The notes below the pieces were generated by a model. It saw nothing but the letters and a program-made list of their open reading frames with translations. It was not told the DNA's origin and did no database searches. From JBCBKP01 sp038521625 (lineage in GTDB: Bacteria > Planctomycetota > Phycisphaerae > Phycisphaerales > UBA1924): DNA of 64,000 nucleotides. The translations under genes and the position numbers were made by a program. The DNA is taken from assembly GCA_038521625.1 (NCBI GenBank), contig JBCBKP010000005.1:1-64000 (forward strand). Direction: 5' to 3'. This document shows, piece after piece, positions 1 to 7,683 of the stretch (position 1 is the stretch's first letter; every line of letters starts with the position of its first letter).

Positions 1-1133
1 GAGGTGAGCCCGCCCGGCAGGAACGGGCTGTTGTCGCCCTGCGCGACGACCTCGCCCCGGTTGTTGTAGATCGCAACGACAGTGTCGAAGGACGAGCCGG
101 CAGTATCCACCGCGAAACTGCCGCTGAGTCCGATCGCCCCGTAATCGATCGCTATCTGCGGCGGAGCCGGCAGACGCGTGAACTCGTACGCCGCCGAGCC
201 GTGATCGCCGGAGTTGCCGGACGAGGCACCGACCGCGCCGTACATGGGTTCACCGTAGGAACCGCCGCCACCGCCCGGGCGACCTTGGGCCCCGCCGCCG
301 CCGCCGGAATAGCCGCCACCTCCGCCGCCGCCCGAGCGGAATGCGCCGGCGTCGTTACCCGAGCCGCCGCCGCCCATGCCCCAACCGCCGGCAGAGCCGT
401 CGCCCTGGTCCAGGCCGCCGCTGCCGCCCGCGGGCAAGCCTTTCTTGCCTGTGAAGTTGCCGGGGGTGTCGAACACACCCTCGCCACGGGGCACCCCGTC
501 GCCGAGGATGCCGCCGCCGCCTCCCGAGATCGAGGTGGTCTGCGTGTTTGTCCCACCCTCACCGCCCAAGCCGTTCAGGCCGCCGTTCCCGTTCTTGCCG
601 GAGCCGTCGTCGCCCGCGTCTCCGTTGAAACCGAGCGGAGCGTTCTTTCCGACACGGCTGATTCCCGAGCCGCGGAAGCCGCCGCCGCCGCCGCCCGCGA
701 CCGCCAGGACGACCCAGTCGTCACCGGTCGCGTCGGCTTCGTAGATGACCCCGGTGCCGCCGCCACCGCCACCGGCGCCGCCGTCGGCGTTGCCCCGCTT
801 GAGCCCGCCGTGTTCACCAACGACGAAGCGCAGCCGTCCGCCGGGGCGGAGTTCATTCGAGCGTTCGCCGATGGTCACGAGCAGCGTGACCGTCGCGCCC
901 TCGCCGCCCTGCGTGTTATTCTGTCCGAAGACGGCATCGCCGCCATCGCCACCGCGGACCGTCAGAAGGACCTGGGCGCCCGGGGTGTTCGGGATCCAGT
1001 AGTCCTGGACCTGATGCCCGATATACGCCAGGTTCTGTACGCCACTGGTGTTCATCTGGGACTGCCCGGAGGCCATCCCCGCCGCGAGGGCGACCGCGGC
1101 TGTCGCGAATGTCGATGTCGTCTGCCGTGTCAT
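1..1133 (-). CDS. Secreted glycine-rich protein, partial (3' end beyond the left edge)
   Basis: The frame is open from an ATG at 1133 to the window edge (377 codons), with AGGAG seven bases upstream of the start. The first ~24 residues form a signal peptide (MTRQTTSTF.. then an Ala-rich core ending in SGQS). Residues ~45-300 are extremely glycine-rich and follow the order of the glycine-rich domain of animal ALK/LTK kinases and many bacterial surface proteins (Pfam Gly_rich type). A V-R-G-G-D-G-G segment is followed by G-G-E-G-A-T-V, then R-F-V-V-G-E-H-G-G, a run of glycines, and W-V-V-L-A-V-A-G-G-G-G-G-G. After that comes F-D-T-V-V-A-I-Y-N, which resembles the start of a PPC-like beta-sandwich. 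It is divergent from gcvT across a 201-base gap. The function is unknown; an envelope or matrix role is inferred from the signal peptide. The call rests on eye-level pattern matching. Confidence 0.75.
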   Translation of the reverse strand, partial: MTRQTTSTFATAAVALAAGMASGQSQMNTSGVQNLAYIGHQVQDYWIPNTPGAQVLLTVRGGDGGDAVFGQNNTQGGEGATVTLLVTIGERSNELRPGGRLRFVVGEHGGLKRGNADGGAGGGGGGTGVIYEADATGDDWVVLAVAGGGGGGFRGSGISRVGKNAPLGFNGDAGDDGSGKNGNGGLNGLGGEGGTNTQTTSISGGGGGILGDGVPRGEGVFDTPGNFTGKKGLPAGGSGGLDQGDGSAGGWGMGGGGSGNDAGAFRSGGGGGGGYSGGGGGAQGRPGGGGGSYGEPMYGAVGASSGNSGDHGSAAYEFTRLPAPPQIAIDYGAIGLSGSFAVDTAGSSFDTVVAIYNNRGEVVAQGDNSPFLPGGLT

Positions 1134-1334
1134 TCTGTCGCTCCTGGTCTGTGGAAACAAGCCTGGCTGGTCGCAACCGGCCCCGCACCCCGCGGGTCCT
1201 ACAGCCGCAGCCCGCCACCGCACCCCGACACGGATCCTCAAAAACATCCACCTGCCGCCCCGCACCCCATCAACCGAGCGCCGCGCGGCAGACACCCGAT
1301 TCCGCCTACCCTCGGGCCTCCCCCGGAGACACCC

Positions 1335-2459
1335 ATGAAGCAGACCCCCATCCACAGCTTCCACGTCGAGAACGGCGGCCAGCTCGTCGACTACACCGGG
1401 TGGGCACTCCCCCTCCGATACACCTCGATCATCGAAGAGCACAACCAGGTCCGAGCTTCGGGCGGCATCTTCGACGTCTCGCACATGGGCCGGCTCCGTT
1501 TCAAGGGTCTGCACGCCAAACGCCTGCTCGAGCGGGCCTGCACCCGGCGCGTCGGCACCATGCAGCCCGGCCAGTGCCGCTACACGCTGATCTGCAACGA
1601 CCGCGGCGGCGTCCGCGACGACGCGCTGGTCTACAAGTTCGACGACGACAGCTGGTACATGGTCTGCAACGGCGCCAACCGCCAGAAGATCGTCGACCAC
1701 CTCGCCTCGATCAAGGCCGACCGCGACCTCAAGGTTGACATCGCCGACGAGACCGAGAAGACCGCGATGATCGCCGCCCAGGGGCCCAAGATCGTCGACC
1801 TCGTCTCGACCGTCTCCAAGGAGATCCCGGCGCTCAAGAAGTACCGCTTCACCGAGAAGAACCTCGTCATCGCCAAGCTGCTCGTCAGCCGCACCGGCTA
1901 CACCGGCGAGGACGGCTTCGAGGTCATCATGCCCAAGGGCGTCGTCGGCATCGCGATGAAGATGCTCCTCAAGGAGATCGACCCCAAGGACCCGGACGCC
2001 CCGGTCAAGCCCGCCGGCCTCGGCGCCCGCGACACCCTCCGCATCGAGGCCGGCATGCCCCTCTACGGACAGGAGTTCGGCGAGGACATCTCGGCCCTGG
2101 CCGCCGGCTTCGGATTCGCGATGAACCTCGACAAATCCGAAGAGGCCGACGGCGAGACCTTCGTCGGCCAAGAGGCGCTCGTCAAGGAGCAGGAAGCCGG
2201 CGGGCCCGCCCGGATCCTCGCCGGGCTCGAGATCGACTCGAAGCGCACCGCGCGCCCGCACATGAAGGTGCTTGTCGGCGGCTCGGAGGCGGGGGAGGTC
2301 ACCTCCGGCTGCGCCAGCCCGACGCTCGGCAAGTCGATCGCCATGGCCTACCTCGACAGGGCCCACACCGTGCCCGGGACGGCCGTCGAGATCGACTTCG
2401 GCAAGCAGACCATCGGGGCCAAGGTCGTTCAACTGCCGTTCTACAAGGCCCCGAAGTGA
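1335..2459 (+). CDS. gcvT: Glycine cleavage system aminomethyltransferase (T protein)
   Basis: This enzyme transfers the aminomethyl carbon from the lipoyl H-protein to tetrahydrofolate, releasing ammonia. The protein has 374 residues, the usual size. The N-terminus MKQTPIHSFHVENGGQLVDY and the following D-V-S-H-M-G-R are typical of the folate-binding domain. S-R-T-G-Y-T-G-E-D-G-F-E and G-L-G-A-R-D-T-L-R-I-E-A-G-M-P-L-Y-G are the standard GcvT motifs. The C-terminal barrel carries G-E-V-T-S-G and A-M-A-Y-L. The frame is open for a further ~380 codons upstream, but that stretch is antisense to the glycine-rich gene. The ATG at 1335, preceded by GGAG, fits the family start. No gcvH or gcvP is in the window. 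asnB follows after 36 bases on the same strand. Confidence 0.95.
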   Translation: MKQTPIHSFHVENGGQLVDYTGWALPLRYTSIIEEHNQVRASGGIFDVSHMGRLRFKGLHAKRLLERACTRRVGTMQPGQCRYTLICNDRGGVRDDALVYKFDDDSWYMVCNGANRQKIVDHLASIKADRDLKVDIADETEKTAMIAAQGPKIVDLVSTVSKEIPALKKYRFTEKNLVIAKLLVSRTGYTGEDGFEVIMPKGVVGIAMKMLLKEIDPKDPDAPVKPAGLGARDTLRIEAGMPLYGQEFGEDISALAAGFGFAMNLDKSEEADGETFVGQEALVKEQEAGGPARILAGLEIDSKRTARPHMKVLVGGSEAGEVTSGCASPTLGKSIAMAYLDRAHTVPGTAVEIDFGKQTIGAKVVQLPFYKAPK

Positions 2460-2495
2460 ACCCGCCCGAGCAGCACCGCCGATAGGCCCGGACTG

Positions 2496-4358
2496 ATGTG
2501 CGGCCTCTTCGGCGCGGTCTGGACCCGCCCCGACCACCCGGGGCTCCCCGACGACACCCTCGACCGGGTCGCGCAATCCCTGCGCCACCGCGGCCCCGAC
2601 GGCACCGGCATAGAGCGGCTCGACCGGGCCGCGTTCGTCCACACGCGACTGGCCATCCTCGACCCGAGCGACGCCGGCCGCCAGCCGATGTCCGACCCGA
2701 GCGGGCGATTCCGGCTCCTGTACAACGGCGAGCTCTATAACGACGCCGAGCTGCGGGCCGAGCTCGGGGCGGAGGGCGTCCGGTTCCGCGGCACCTGCGA
2801 CACCGAGACGGTCCTGCACGCCCTGACGCGGTGGGGGGCCGGTGGCGTCGACCGGCTTCGTGGGATGTTGGCGCTCGCGTTCTACGACGCGCACGAGCGC
2901 ACGCTCCTGCTCGCCCGCGACCCGCTCGGCGTCAAGCCGTTGGTCTGGTGCGAAGTGCGGCCACGGCACGGCGGGGGCGTCGCCTTCGCCAGCGAGCCGG
3001 CCGCGCTGTTCGAATCCGGGCTGATCGCGCCCGAGCCCGACCCGGTCACGATCTCGGGCTACCTGACCAATCTGCGGATCACGCTGGGTGAGCGCACGAT
3101 GTTCGCCGGCGTCCGCACGCTCGAGCCCGGCGACCGCGTGGAGTTCGATCTCTCGGGCGACGCCGCCACCAGCCGCCGATGGAACTGGTGGGACACCGAG
3201 CACGCCGGCGCGGTGACCGCCGAGCTCGGGCCGGTCATCGCCGACTCGGTCCGCCGGCATCTCCGGTCGGACGTGCCGACCTGCGCGCTGCTCTCGGGCG
3301 GCCTCGACAGCACCATCATCGCCGCCTGCGCGCGCGAGGAGACCGACGAGCTCCACACCTACTGCGCCGGGGCGCACGACGCCGGCGACGACTCCGACGA
3401 CTTCGCGTTCGCCCGCCGGGCCGCCGAGACCCTCGGCACCATGCACCACGAGGCCCCGGTCGATCGCGACCTGTTCATCACCCGCTGGATCGACATGGTC
3501 GGGCGCGCCGGCGTCCCCCTCGGCACGCCCAACGAGGTCGCGATCAACGAGGTCGCGCGCTCGCTCCGGGCGCGGGGGCACGTCGTCGCGCTCTCGGGCG
3601 AGGGCGCCGACGAGCTCTTCGCGGGGTACGAGCGCCCCATCGATCAGATCGCCGCGTTCCTGGATGAGCACGCCGGCAGCGCGTCGCCATCTCAGTTCGT
3701 CGATTTCGAGCACGCGACCAACGGCTGGGTGCAGCGGTCGCTTCGCCCCCGGATCCTTACGGATGACGCCTGGTCGGGGGGCCGGCACGACGACGACGCC
3801 CGGGCGATCCAGATCGGGCGCTACGAACGGAACGCGGCCCGCGGCGCGGACGGCATGCGCCTCTGGCTCGACGTCCAGCGCGAGGTCAACCTCGAGGGTC
3901 TGCTGCGCCGGCTCGACTCGGCGACAATGCTCGAGTCGGTCGAGGGCCGCACGCCCTTCGCCGACGCGGTCGTCGCGACCGTCGCGCGCGGGCACGCGAT
4001 CGACGACCTCTACCGGCGCGGCGGCGACGCCGTCCGCACCAAGCTCGAGCTGCGGACCGCCTTCGCGGGCCGTCTCCCGGCGGAGATCGTCTCGAGGCCG
4101 AAGCGGAGCTTCCCGCTCCCGTTCCAGGCCTGGCTGCCCGCGGCCCAGGAGCTGCTGCTGCGTCCGGGGCCCGGGCACGCCTGGTTCCGCCCCGAAGCGC
4201 TCGCCACGGCCGCGGCCGACCCGGGCCGCCACTGGAACCTGGCCTGGCCGATGATGAACCTGATGCTCTGGATGGAGCGGTGGTGGGGCGACGACGCCGC
4301 CCGGCCCCGGATCGACGTCCGCCAACCCGCGGAGGGGAGCGGGGCGGTGGGGCGTTGA
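2496..4358 (+). CDS. asnB: Asparagine synthase (glutamine-hydrolysing)
   Basis: This is a class II glutamine amidotransferase that makes asparagine from aspartate, glutamine and ATP. The 620 residues begin MCGLFGA, giving the catalytic Cys2 after Met removal. R-H-R-G-P-D-G and Y-N-G-E-L-Y-N complete the glutaminase domain (about residues 1-200). The synthetase domain has the PP-loop L-S-G-G-L-D-S-T near residue 266 and A-L-S-G-E-G-A-D-E-L-F-A-G-Y. The length fits the AsnB family, including paralogues that work in amidation of exported or surface molecules, so primary asparagine synthesis is likely but not certain. It may be co-transcribed with gcvT. Its stop codon overlaps the predicted -35 element of the downstream tRNA gene. 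Confidence 0.93.
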   Translation: MCGLFGAVWTRPDHPGLPDDTLDRVAQSLRHRGPDGTGIERLDRAAFVHTRLAILDPSDAGRQPMSDPSGRFRLLYNGELYNDAELRAELGAEGVRFRGTCDTETVLHALTRWGAGGVDRLRGMLALAFYDAHERTLLLARDPLGVKPLVWCEVRPRHGGGVAFASEPAALFESGLIAPEPDPVTISGYLTNLRITLGERTMFAGVRTLEPGDRVEFDLSGDAATSRRWNWWDTEHAGAVTAELGPVIADSVRRHLRSDVPTCALLSGGLDSTIIAACAREETDELHTYCAGAHDAGDDSDDFAFARRAAETLGTMHHEAPVDRDLFITRWIDMVGRAGVPLGTPNEVAINEVARSLRARGHVVALSGEGADELFAGYERPIDQIAAFLDEHAGSASPSQFVDFEHATNGWVQRSLRPRILTDDAWSGGRHDDDARAIQIGRYERNAARGADGMRLWLDVQREVNLEGLLRRLDSATMLESVEGRTPFADAVVATVARGHAIDDLYRRGGDAVRTKLELRTAFAGRLPAEIVSRPKRSFPLPFQAWLPAAQELLLRPGPGHAWFRPEALATAAADPGRHWNLAWPMMNLMLWMERWWGDDAARPRIDVRQPAEGSGAVGR

Positions 4359-4382
4359 CGCGCCGGGGATCGTGCGTACCCT
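4355..4382 (+). promoter_or_regulatory. Sigma-70-like promoter of tRNA-Phe
   Basis: TTGACG at 4355-4360 and TACCCT at 4377-4382 are 16 bases apart and place a transcript start near 4389, about 29 bases before the tRNA. The -35 box contains the asnB stop codon. This is a consensus-style match only. Confidence 0.45.
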
Positions 4383-4417
4383 ATCGATCCGGCATTCCGG
4401 GCATCCGGGGCGCCGTT

Positions 4418-4490
4418 GGGCAGGTAGCTCAGTTGGTAGAGCACGGCATTGAAAATGCCGGGGTCGCCGGTTCAAGTCCGGCTCTGCCCA
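4418..4490 (+). tRNA. tRNA-Phe (anticodon GAA)
   Basis: A full cloverleaf can be drawn. The acceptor stem is GGGCAGG (4418-4424) with TCTGCCC (4483-4489), including one G-U pair. The D stem is GCTC with GAGC. The anticodon stem is CGGCA with TGCCG around loop TTGAAAA, giving GAA. The variable loop has five bases, and the T stem is GCCGG with CCGGC around TTCAAGT. The discriminator is A4490 and CCA is not encoded. Confidence 0.97.
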
Positions 4491-4925
4491 TTCTTCTCGC
4501 GGTGGTCCGGCCTGCTCTGGTCGTCTGACTGCTCCGGTCTCGAACTCCGATTCTCTGAATTTGCGAGCTGTACTGGCATTGCCGCGCAGGATCGTGCTTG
4601 CGGCCTTGCGCGCGATCTCGGCGGCTTGTGGTGTAAGGCGGGCGGGACGCGAGCCGTAGTCGGTGGGGTGCGCGGCGAGGTCTGCGAGCTGGTTGAGCGC
4701 CGCGATCTCTGCGCGGGCTTGGGCGAGGTCGCGCTGGATCGAGAGCAGCTCGCGGGCTGCCCGGAGCGCGGCGGCGCCGCCCGGTGAGCGGACGAGCTCG
4801 ACCGCCTCGGTCGGCGTCAGATCGAGACCCTCGGTCACGTCCGCGAGCGTCGCGTTGGGGTCGGCGAGGATCGAGACGATCTCGGCGGCGTTCGGATTCG
4901 TTGTTGTGCTGTGCCCGTGTTGCAT
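4491..4925 (-). pseudogene. Small helical hypothetical protein, apparently 3'-truncated at tRNA-Phe
   Basis: From an ATG at 4925 a protein-like frame reads leftward with convincing amino-acid usage for about 120 residues. It begins MQHGHSTTTNPNAAEIVSIL, continues with D-L-T-P-T-E-A-V-E-L-V (helix-turn-helix-like), a coiled-coil-like stretch around L-A-Q-A-R-A-E-I-A-A-L-N-Q-L, and L-T-P-Q-A-A-E-I-A-R-K-A-A. No stop codon occurs before the frame enters the tRNA-Phe gene antisense, and the same frame stays open far beyond, through the antisense of asnB and gcvT. The true 3' end therefore seems to be missing. The family is not recognised. A chance open frame is the alternative, but the composition of the first 120 codons argues against it. 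Confidence 0.4.
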
Positions 4926-5179
4926 CGAGGTCCCTACCCATCTGCGCGACCGGACGGGTTTGCGCGCACAAAGCCGGAGATTCGATCGCGGCCTGGCGCG
5001 GAAGTGCTTGCGAGGGCTGGAGAAGAAAATGCCTGAGAACGGAGGTGGGGGGCGTGCGGTGGACGATGCGGCGCGCGCACAATTGGGTAGTTCGCGGGTG
5101 GAGCGCTGTGCAACCGGGGCGCTTTGCTCGCGGAGACGCGTTGAGTTCCGATTCAATCGCGATGTTCCAACGCGAGGAA

Positions 5180-5246
5180 CGAGCCCCTCTCGTGAGGGGG
5201 GGCCAGGGGCCGAATCGAGTGGCCCCCGTCTCACGACGGGGGCTCG
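5180..5246. repeat. Inverted pair of REP-like palindromes
   Basis: Two hairpins face each other: CCCCTC/GAGGGG around TCGT (5184-5199) and GCCCCCGTC/GACGGGGGC around TCAC (5222-5243). Read outward-in, both have the same plan: CGAGCCCC, two variable bases, TCGTGAG, then GGGGGCC. They therefore form two inverted copies of one element, bounded by a perfect 8-base inverted repeat (5180-5187 and 5239-5246). Confidence 0.6.
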
Positions 5247-5303
5247 TCAGAGACCTTCTCCGGCTCGGGCTGCGCCCTCGGCACCGCCCGCCCGCGAGCG
5301 GAC

Positions 5304-5328
5304 AAAACCTCACGCCCGGAGGGCGTGA
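5304..5328 (-). terminator. Intrinsic terminator of the hut-map-trpA-neuD run
   Basis: On the minus strand an 8-bp perfect stem TCACGCCC/GGGCGTGA with a three-base loop (5310-5328) is followed by GG and TTTT. It lies 17 bases past the stop of the NeuD-like gene. Confidence 0.65.
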
Positions 5329-5344
5329 CAAAGCCGCGTCACAC

Positions 5345-5971
5345 CTACCCGATCGGACGGTTGAGCGGGCGGGCCGGAACGCCGGTCACGACGAGATCGT
5401 CGCGGACCGCCCCGATCACCACCGCCCCGGCGCCGACGGTCACGCGATCGCCGACCGTGATGCCCTGGCGGATCACCGAGCCGGCCCCGACGAACGTGTC
5501 GGCCCCGACCTGGGCGTCGCCGAGGACCAGCGCCCCGGGCGCGACGTGCGTGTGATCACCGACGATCGCGTCGTGTTCGATCAGCGACCGGGAGTTCAGG
5601 ATCACGTCGGTCCCGACCCGGGCGCCGGCGTTCACGACCACCCCGGGCCCGACGAAGCTGCCCGGGCCGATCGTGGCGGTGTCGGCGATGACGGCGCTCG
5701 GATGGATCACCGTCGCGAGCGACCAGCCGGCGCCCGTCAGGCGCGCGGTGAGCTTCGAGCGGTGGCCGGCGCGGATGCTGCCGATCGCGACGATCGCGGG
5801 GACGCCGGTGGGCTCTGGCATGGCGTCGATTGTCTTGCCGAAGCGCTCGACGCCGTGGAGCGAGGTGTCGTCGTCGTAGATCGCCTCGATCTCGAGCCCG
5901 GCGCGCAGCGCGGCGTCGACGACGACGCCGGCGTGTCCGCCCGCGCCGACGATGACGATCTTCCGGCTCAC
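5345..5971 (-). CDS. NeuD/PglB-type hexapeptide sugar acyltransferase
   Basis: The protein has 208 residues. The N-terminal Rossmann-like domain begins with I-V-I-V-G-A-G-G-H-A-G-V-V, the UDP-sugar-binding signature of this family. The C-terminal half (from about residue 90) is a left-handed beta-helix with repeated I-G-x-x-x-x-V hexads (I-G-P-G-S-F-V, V-G-T-D-V-I-L, V-G-D-H-T-H-V, V-G-A-D-T-F-V, V-G-D-R-V-T-V). It contains the catalytic histidine region S-L-I-E-H-D-A-I-V-G-D. Relatives transfer acetyl or other acyl groups to amino sugars or sialic-acid-type sugars for surface glycans. The start overlaps the trpA stop by four bases (ATGA), so the two genes are translationally coupled. The acceptor sugar cannot be read from sequence. 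Confidence 0.85.
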   Translation of the reverse strand: MSRKIVIVGAGGHAGVVVDAALRAGLEIEAIYDDDTSLHGVERFGKTIDAMPEPTGVPAIVAIGSIRAGHRSKLTARLTGAGWSLATVIHPSAVIADTATIGPGSFVGPGVVVNAGARVGTDVILNSRSLIEHDAIVGDHTHVAPGALVLGDAQVGADTFVGAGSVIRQGITVGDRVTVGAGAVVIGAVRDDLVVTGVPARPLNRPIG

Positions 5972-6831
5972 GCGGGCATCTCCGCGGCGCGATCGGATCC
6001 GAGCCCCATGGCCAGCTCGCGCGTGAACGACTCCGCCGCGGTAGCGAGGTCGTCGCCTGCGCGGTTGGCCTCGGTCAGGTTACGGACAAGGGCGCTGCCG
6101 ACGATCGCCGCGTCGGCGTGCTCGACGACGGCGCGGACGTGCTCGGCGGTCGAGATGCCGAAGCCGCAGGCGACCGGGAGGTCGGTGCCGTCGCGGACGG
6201 CGTCGACCAGTGGCTTGATGTCCGGCACGCCCTGGCGTTCGCCGGTGACGCCCGAGCGCGCGACGACGTACACGAACCCGCTGCAAGCGCCGGCGATCTC
6301 CGCCGCCCGCGGTGGGGGCGTGGTGGGGGCGACGAGCAGGCTCATGGTCAGGCCGTGCGCGGCGGCGGCGTCGCGGGCCGCTGCGGCTTCTTCCAGCGGC
6401 AGGTCGGGGATGATCAGGCCGTCGATCCCGGCCTCGGCGGCGCGTTCGGCGAACTTTGCCGGGCCGCCGAGCCCCTCGACGATCGAGACGCTGACCATCG
6501 CGATGATCCCGGCCCCGACCGCGGCGCGGACGCCCGCGACCTGCTCGAACACGGTCTCGGGCCTCACGCCCGCGGTGAGCGCCTCGTGCATGGCGGCGGC
6601 GATCACCGGCCCGTCGGCGATCGGGTCGCTGAACGGGATGCCGATCTCGATGACGGCGGCGCCGGCGCGGTCGAGCGCCGGGAGCACGGCCGTCAGCGCA
6701 TCCACCGTCGGGTGCCCGCCGCAGACGAACGGCATGATCGCCCTCGCGTTGTCCGCGCGACGGGACGCGAAGGCGGCGTCGACGCGGTTGGTGGTTTCGG
6801 GCCCGGCTTCGACGGGGGCGTCATCGGTCAT
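5968..6831 (-). CDS. trpA: Tryptophan synthase alpha subunit
   Basis: TrpA cleaves indole-3-glycerol phosphate and channels indole to TrpB. The protein has 287 residues, slightly long because of an N-terminal tail before the barrel. E-I-G-I-P-F-S-D-P-I-A-D-G-P-V-I contains the catalytic Glu and Asp. V-A-R-S-G-V-T-G-E-R and A-C-G-F-G-I-S are the phosphate-binding loops. No trpB or other trp gene lies in the window, so the gene is separated from its partner. It sits seven bases downstream of map and overlaps the NeuD-like gene. Confidence 0.95.
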   Translation of the reverse strand: MTDDAPVEAGPETTNRVDAAFASRRADNARAIMPFVCGGHPTVDALTAVLPALDRAGAAVIEIGIPFSDPIADGPVIAAAMHEALTAGVRPETVFEQVAGVRAAVGAGIIAMVSVSIVEGLGGPAKFAERAAEAGIDGLIIPDLPLEEAAAARDAAAAHGLTMSLLVAPTTPPPRAAEIAGACSGFVYVVARSGVTGERQGVPDIKPLVDAVRDGTDLPVACGFGISTAEHVRAVVEHADAAIVGSALVRNLTEANRAGDDLATAAESFTRELAMGLGSDRAAEMPA

Positions 6832-6838
6832 GGTGTGC

Positions 6839-7663
6839 CTACTTCGTGATGACGTCCGGCAGCTCGTCGAGCCCGTCGGTGAGGACGCGGACGCCGCTGT
6901 CGGTGATGAGCACGTCGTGCTCGTAGTGCACGGACATCGAGCCGTCGGCCGTGTAGATCGGCCACTTGTGCTGCTGCTGGGTGGTCTCGCCGGTGGTCGT
7001 GGCGATCATGGGCTCGAGCGCGAGGAGGACGCCGGGCTGGGCGGGGCGGGAGCCGTCGGGCCACTCGCCGGCGAACTTGGGGACGGTGTTGGAGATGAAC
7101 GGCGGGGCGTGGAGCTTCTTGCCGTAGCCGTGGCCGCCGAGGCCGCGGATCAGGTGGAGGCCTCGCTCGACCTCGACGAGGTGCTGGAGCGCCTGGGCCC
7201 AGTTGAGGTAGGGCTCGCCGGGGTGAAGGGACTCGATGCCGGCGCGGAGCCCGTCCTTGCCGGCGGCGGTAAGCCTCTCGACCTCGGGCGACTTGTCGCC
7301 GAAGACGTAGGTCCACGCGGCGTCGCCGATCCAGCCGCGGTGGGAGACGCCGATGTCGATCTTGAGGACGTCGCCTTCGCGCATCGGGCGCTCGAGATAG
7401 CCGGCGGTGCCGTGGACGACGCACTCGTTGACGCTGAGGCACGCCTGGGAGGGGAAGGGGGGCAGCCCGCCGGCGCGGTAGCCGAAGAAGCAGGAGGTGC
7501 ACCCGAGCGATTCGAGCGTCTCGCCGACGAAGCGGTCGATCTGCGCAAGGGTTTGGCCGTGCGCGAGGAAGCCGACGAGGCTGCGGTGGACTTCGACGAC
7601 CTTCTGGGCGGCGGCTGCGGCGTGCGGGATGTCGCTCTCTCGGATCCGCTGGGGGCCGTGCAT
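6839..7663 (-). CDS. map: Methionine aminopeptidase, type I
   Basis: This enzyme removes the initiator methionine from nascent proteins. The 274 residues carry the five metal ligands in the expected order: D in L-K-I-D-I-G-V, D in G-D-A-A-W-T, H in G-L-G-G-H-G-Y-G, E in L-L-A-L-E-P-M-I, and E in V-H-Y-E-H-D-V-L-I-T. The substrate-site His is in C-V-V-H-G-T-A-G. There is no N-terminal zinc-finger extension, so it is type Ia-like. It lies 20 bases downstream of hutI and seven bases upstream of trpA, which suggests read-through transcription from the hut genes. Confidence 0.95.
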   Translation of the reverse strand: MHGPQRIRESDIPHAAAAAQKVVEVHRSLVGFLAHGQTLAQIDRFVGETLESLGCTSCFFGYRAGGLPPFPSQACLSVNECVVHGTAGYLERPMREGDVLKIDIGVSHRGWIGDAAWTYVFGDKSPEVERLTAAGKDGLRAGIESLHPGEPYLNWAQALQHLVEVERGLHLIRGLGGHGYGKKLHAPPFISNTVPKFAGEWPDGSRPAQPGVLLALEPMIATTTGETTQQQHKWPIYTADGSMSVHYEHDVLITDSGVRVLTDGLDELPDVITK

Positions 7664-7683
7664 GGGCGGATGGTAGCGGGGGA

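Larger units (their letters stand above)
4926..5344. other. Gene-free stretch with three hairpins
   Basis: No convincing coding frame is seen between the hypothetical fragment and the 3' end of the NeuD-like gene. The stretch holds a REP-like hairpin pair (5180-5246) and a terminator (5304-5328). The rest shows no recognisable feature. Confidence 0.6.

Noticed and set aside
201..1334. Open frame that would extend GcvT by 378 residues at the N-terminus
   Set aside because: It is antisense to the glycine-rich gene; its Ala/Arg-rich text has no GcvT similarity, and the ATG at 1335 gives a full-length family member.
1..4925. A minus-strand frame open from 4925 down to the window edge, in phase with the glycine-rich gene
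   Set aside because: It passes antisense through tRNA-Phe, asnB and gcvT. Only the first ~120 codons and the last 377 look like protein, so it is not one gene.
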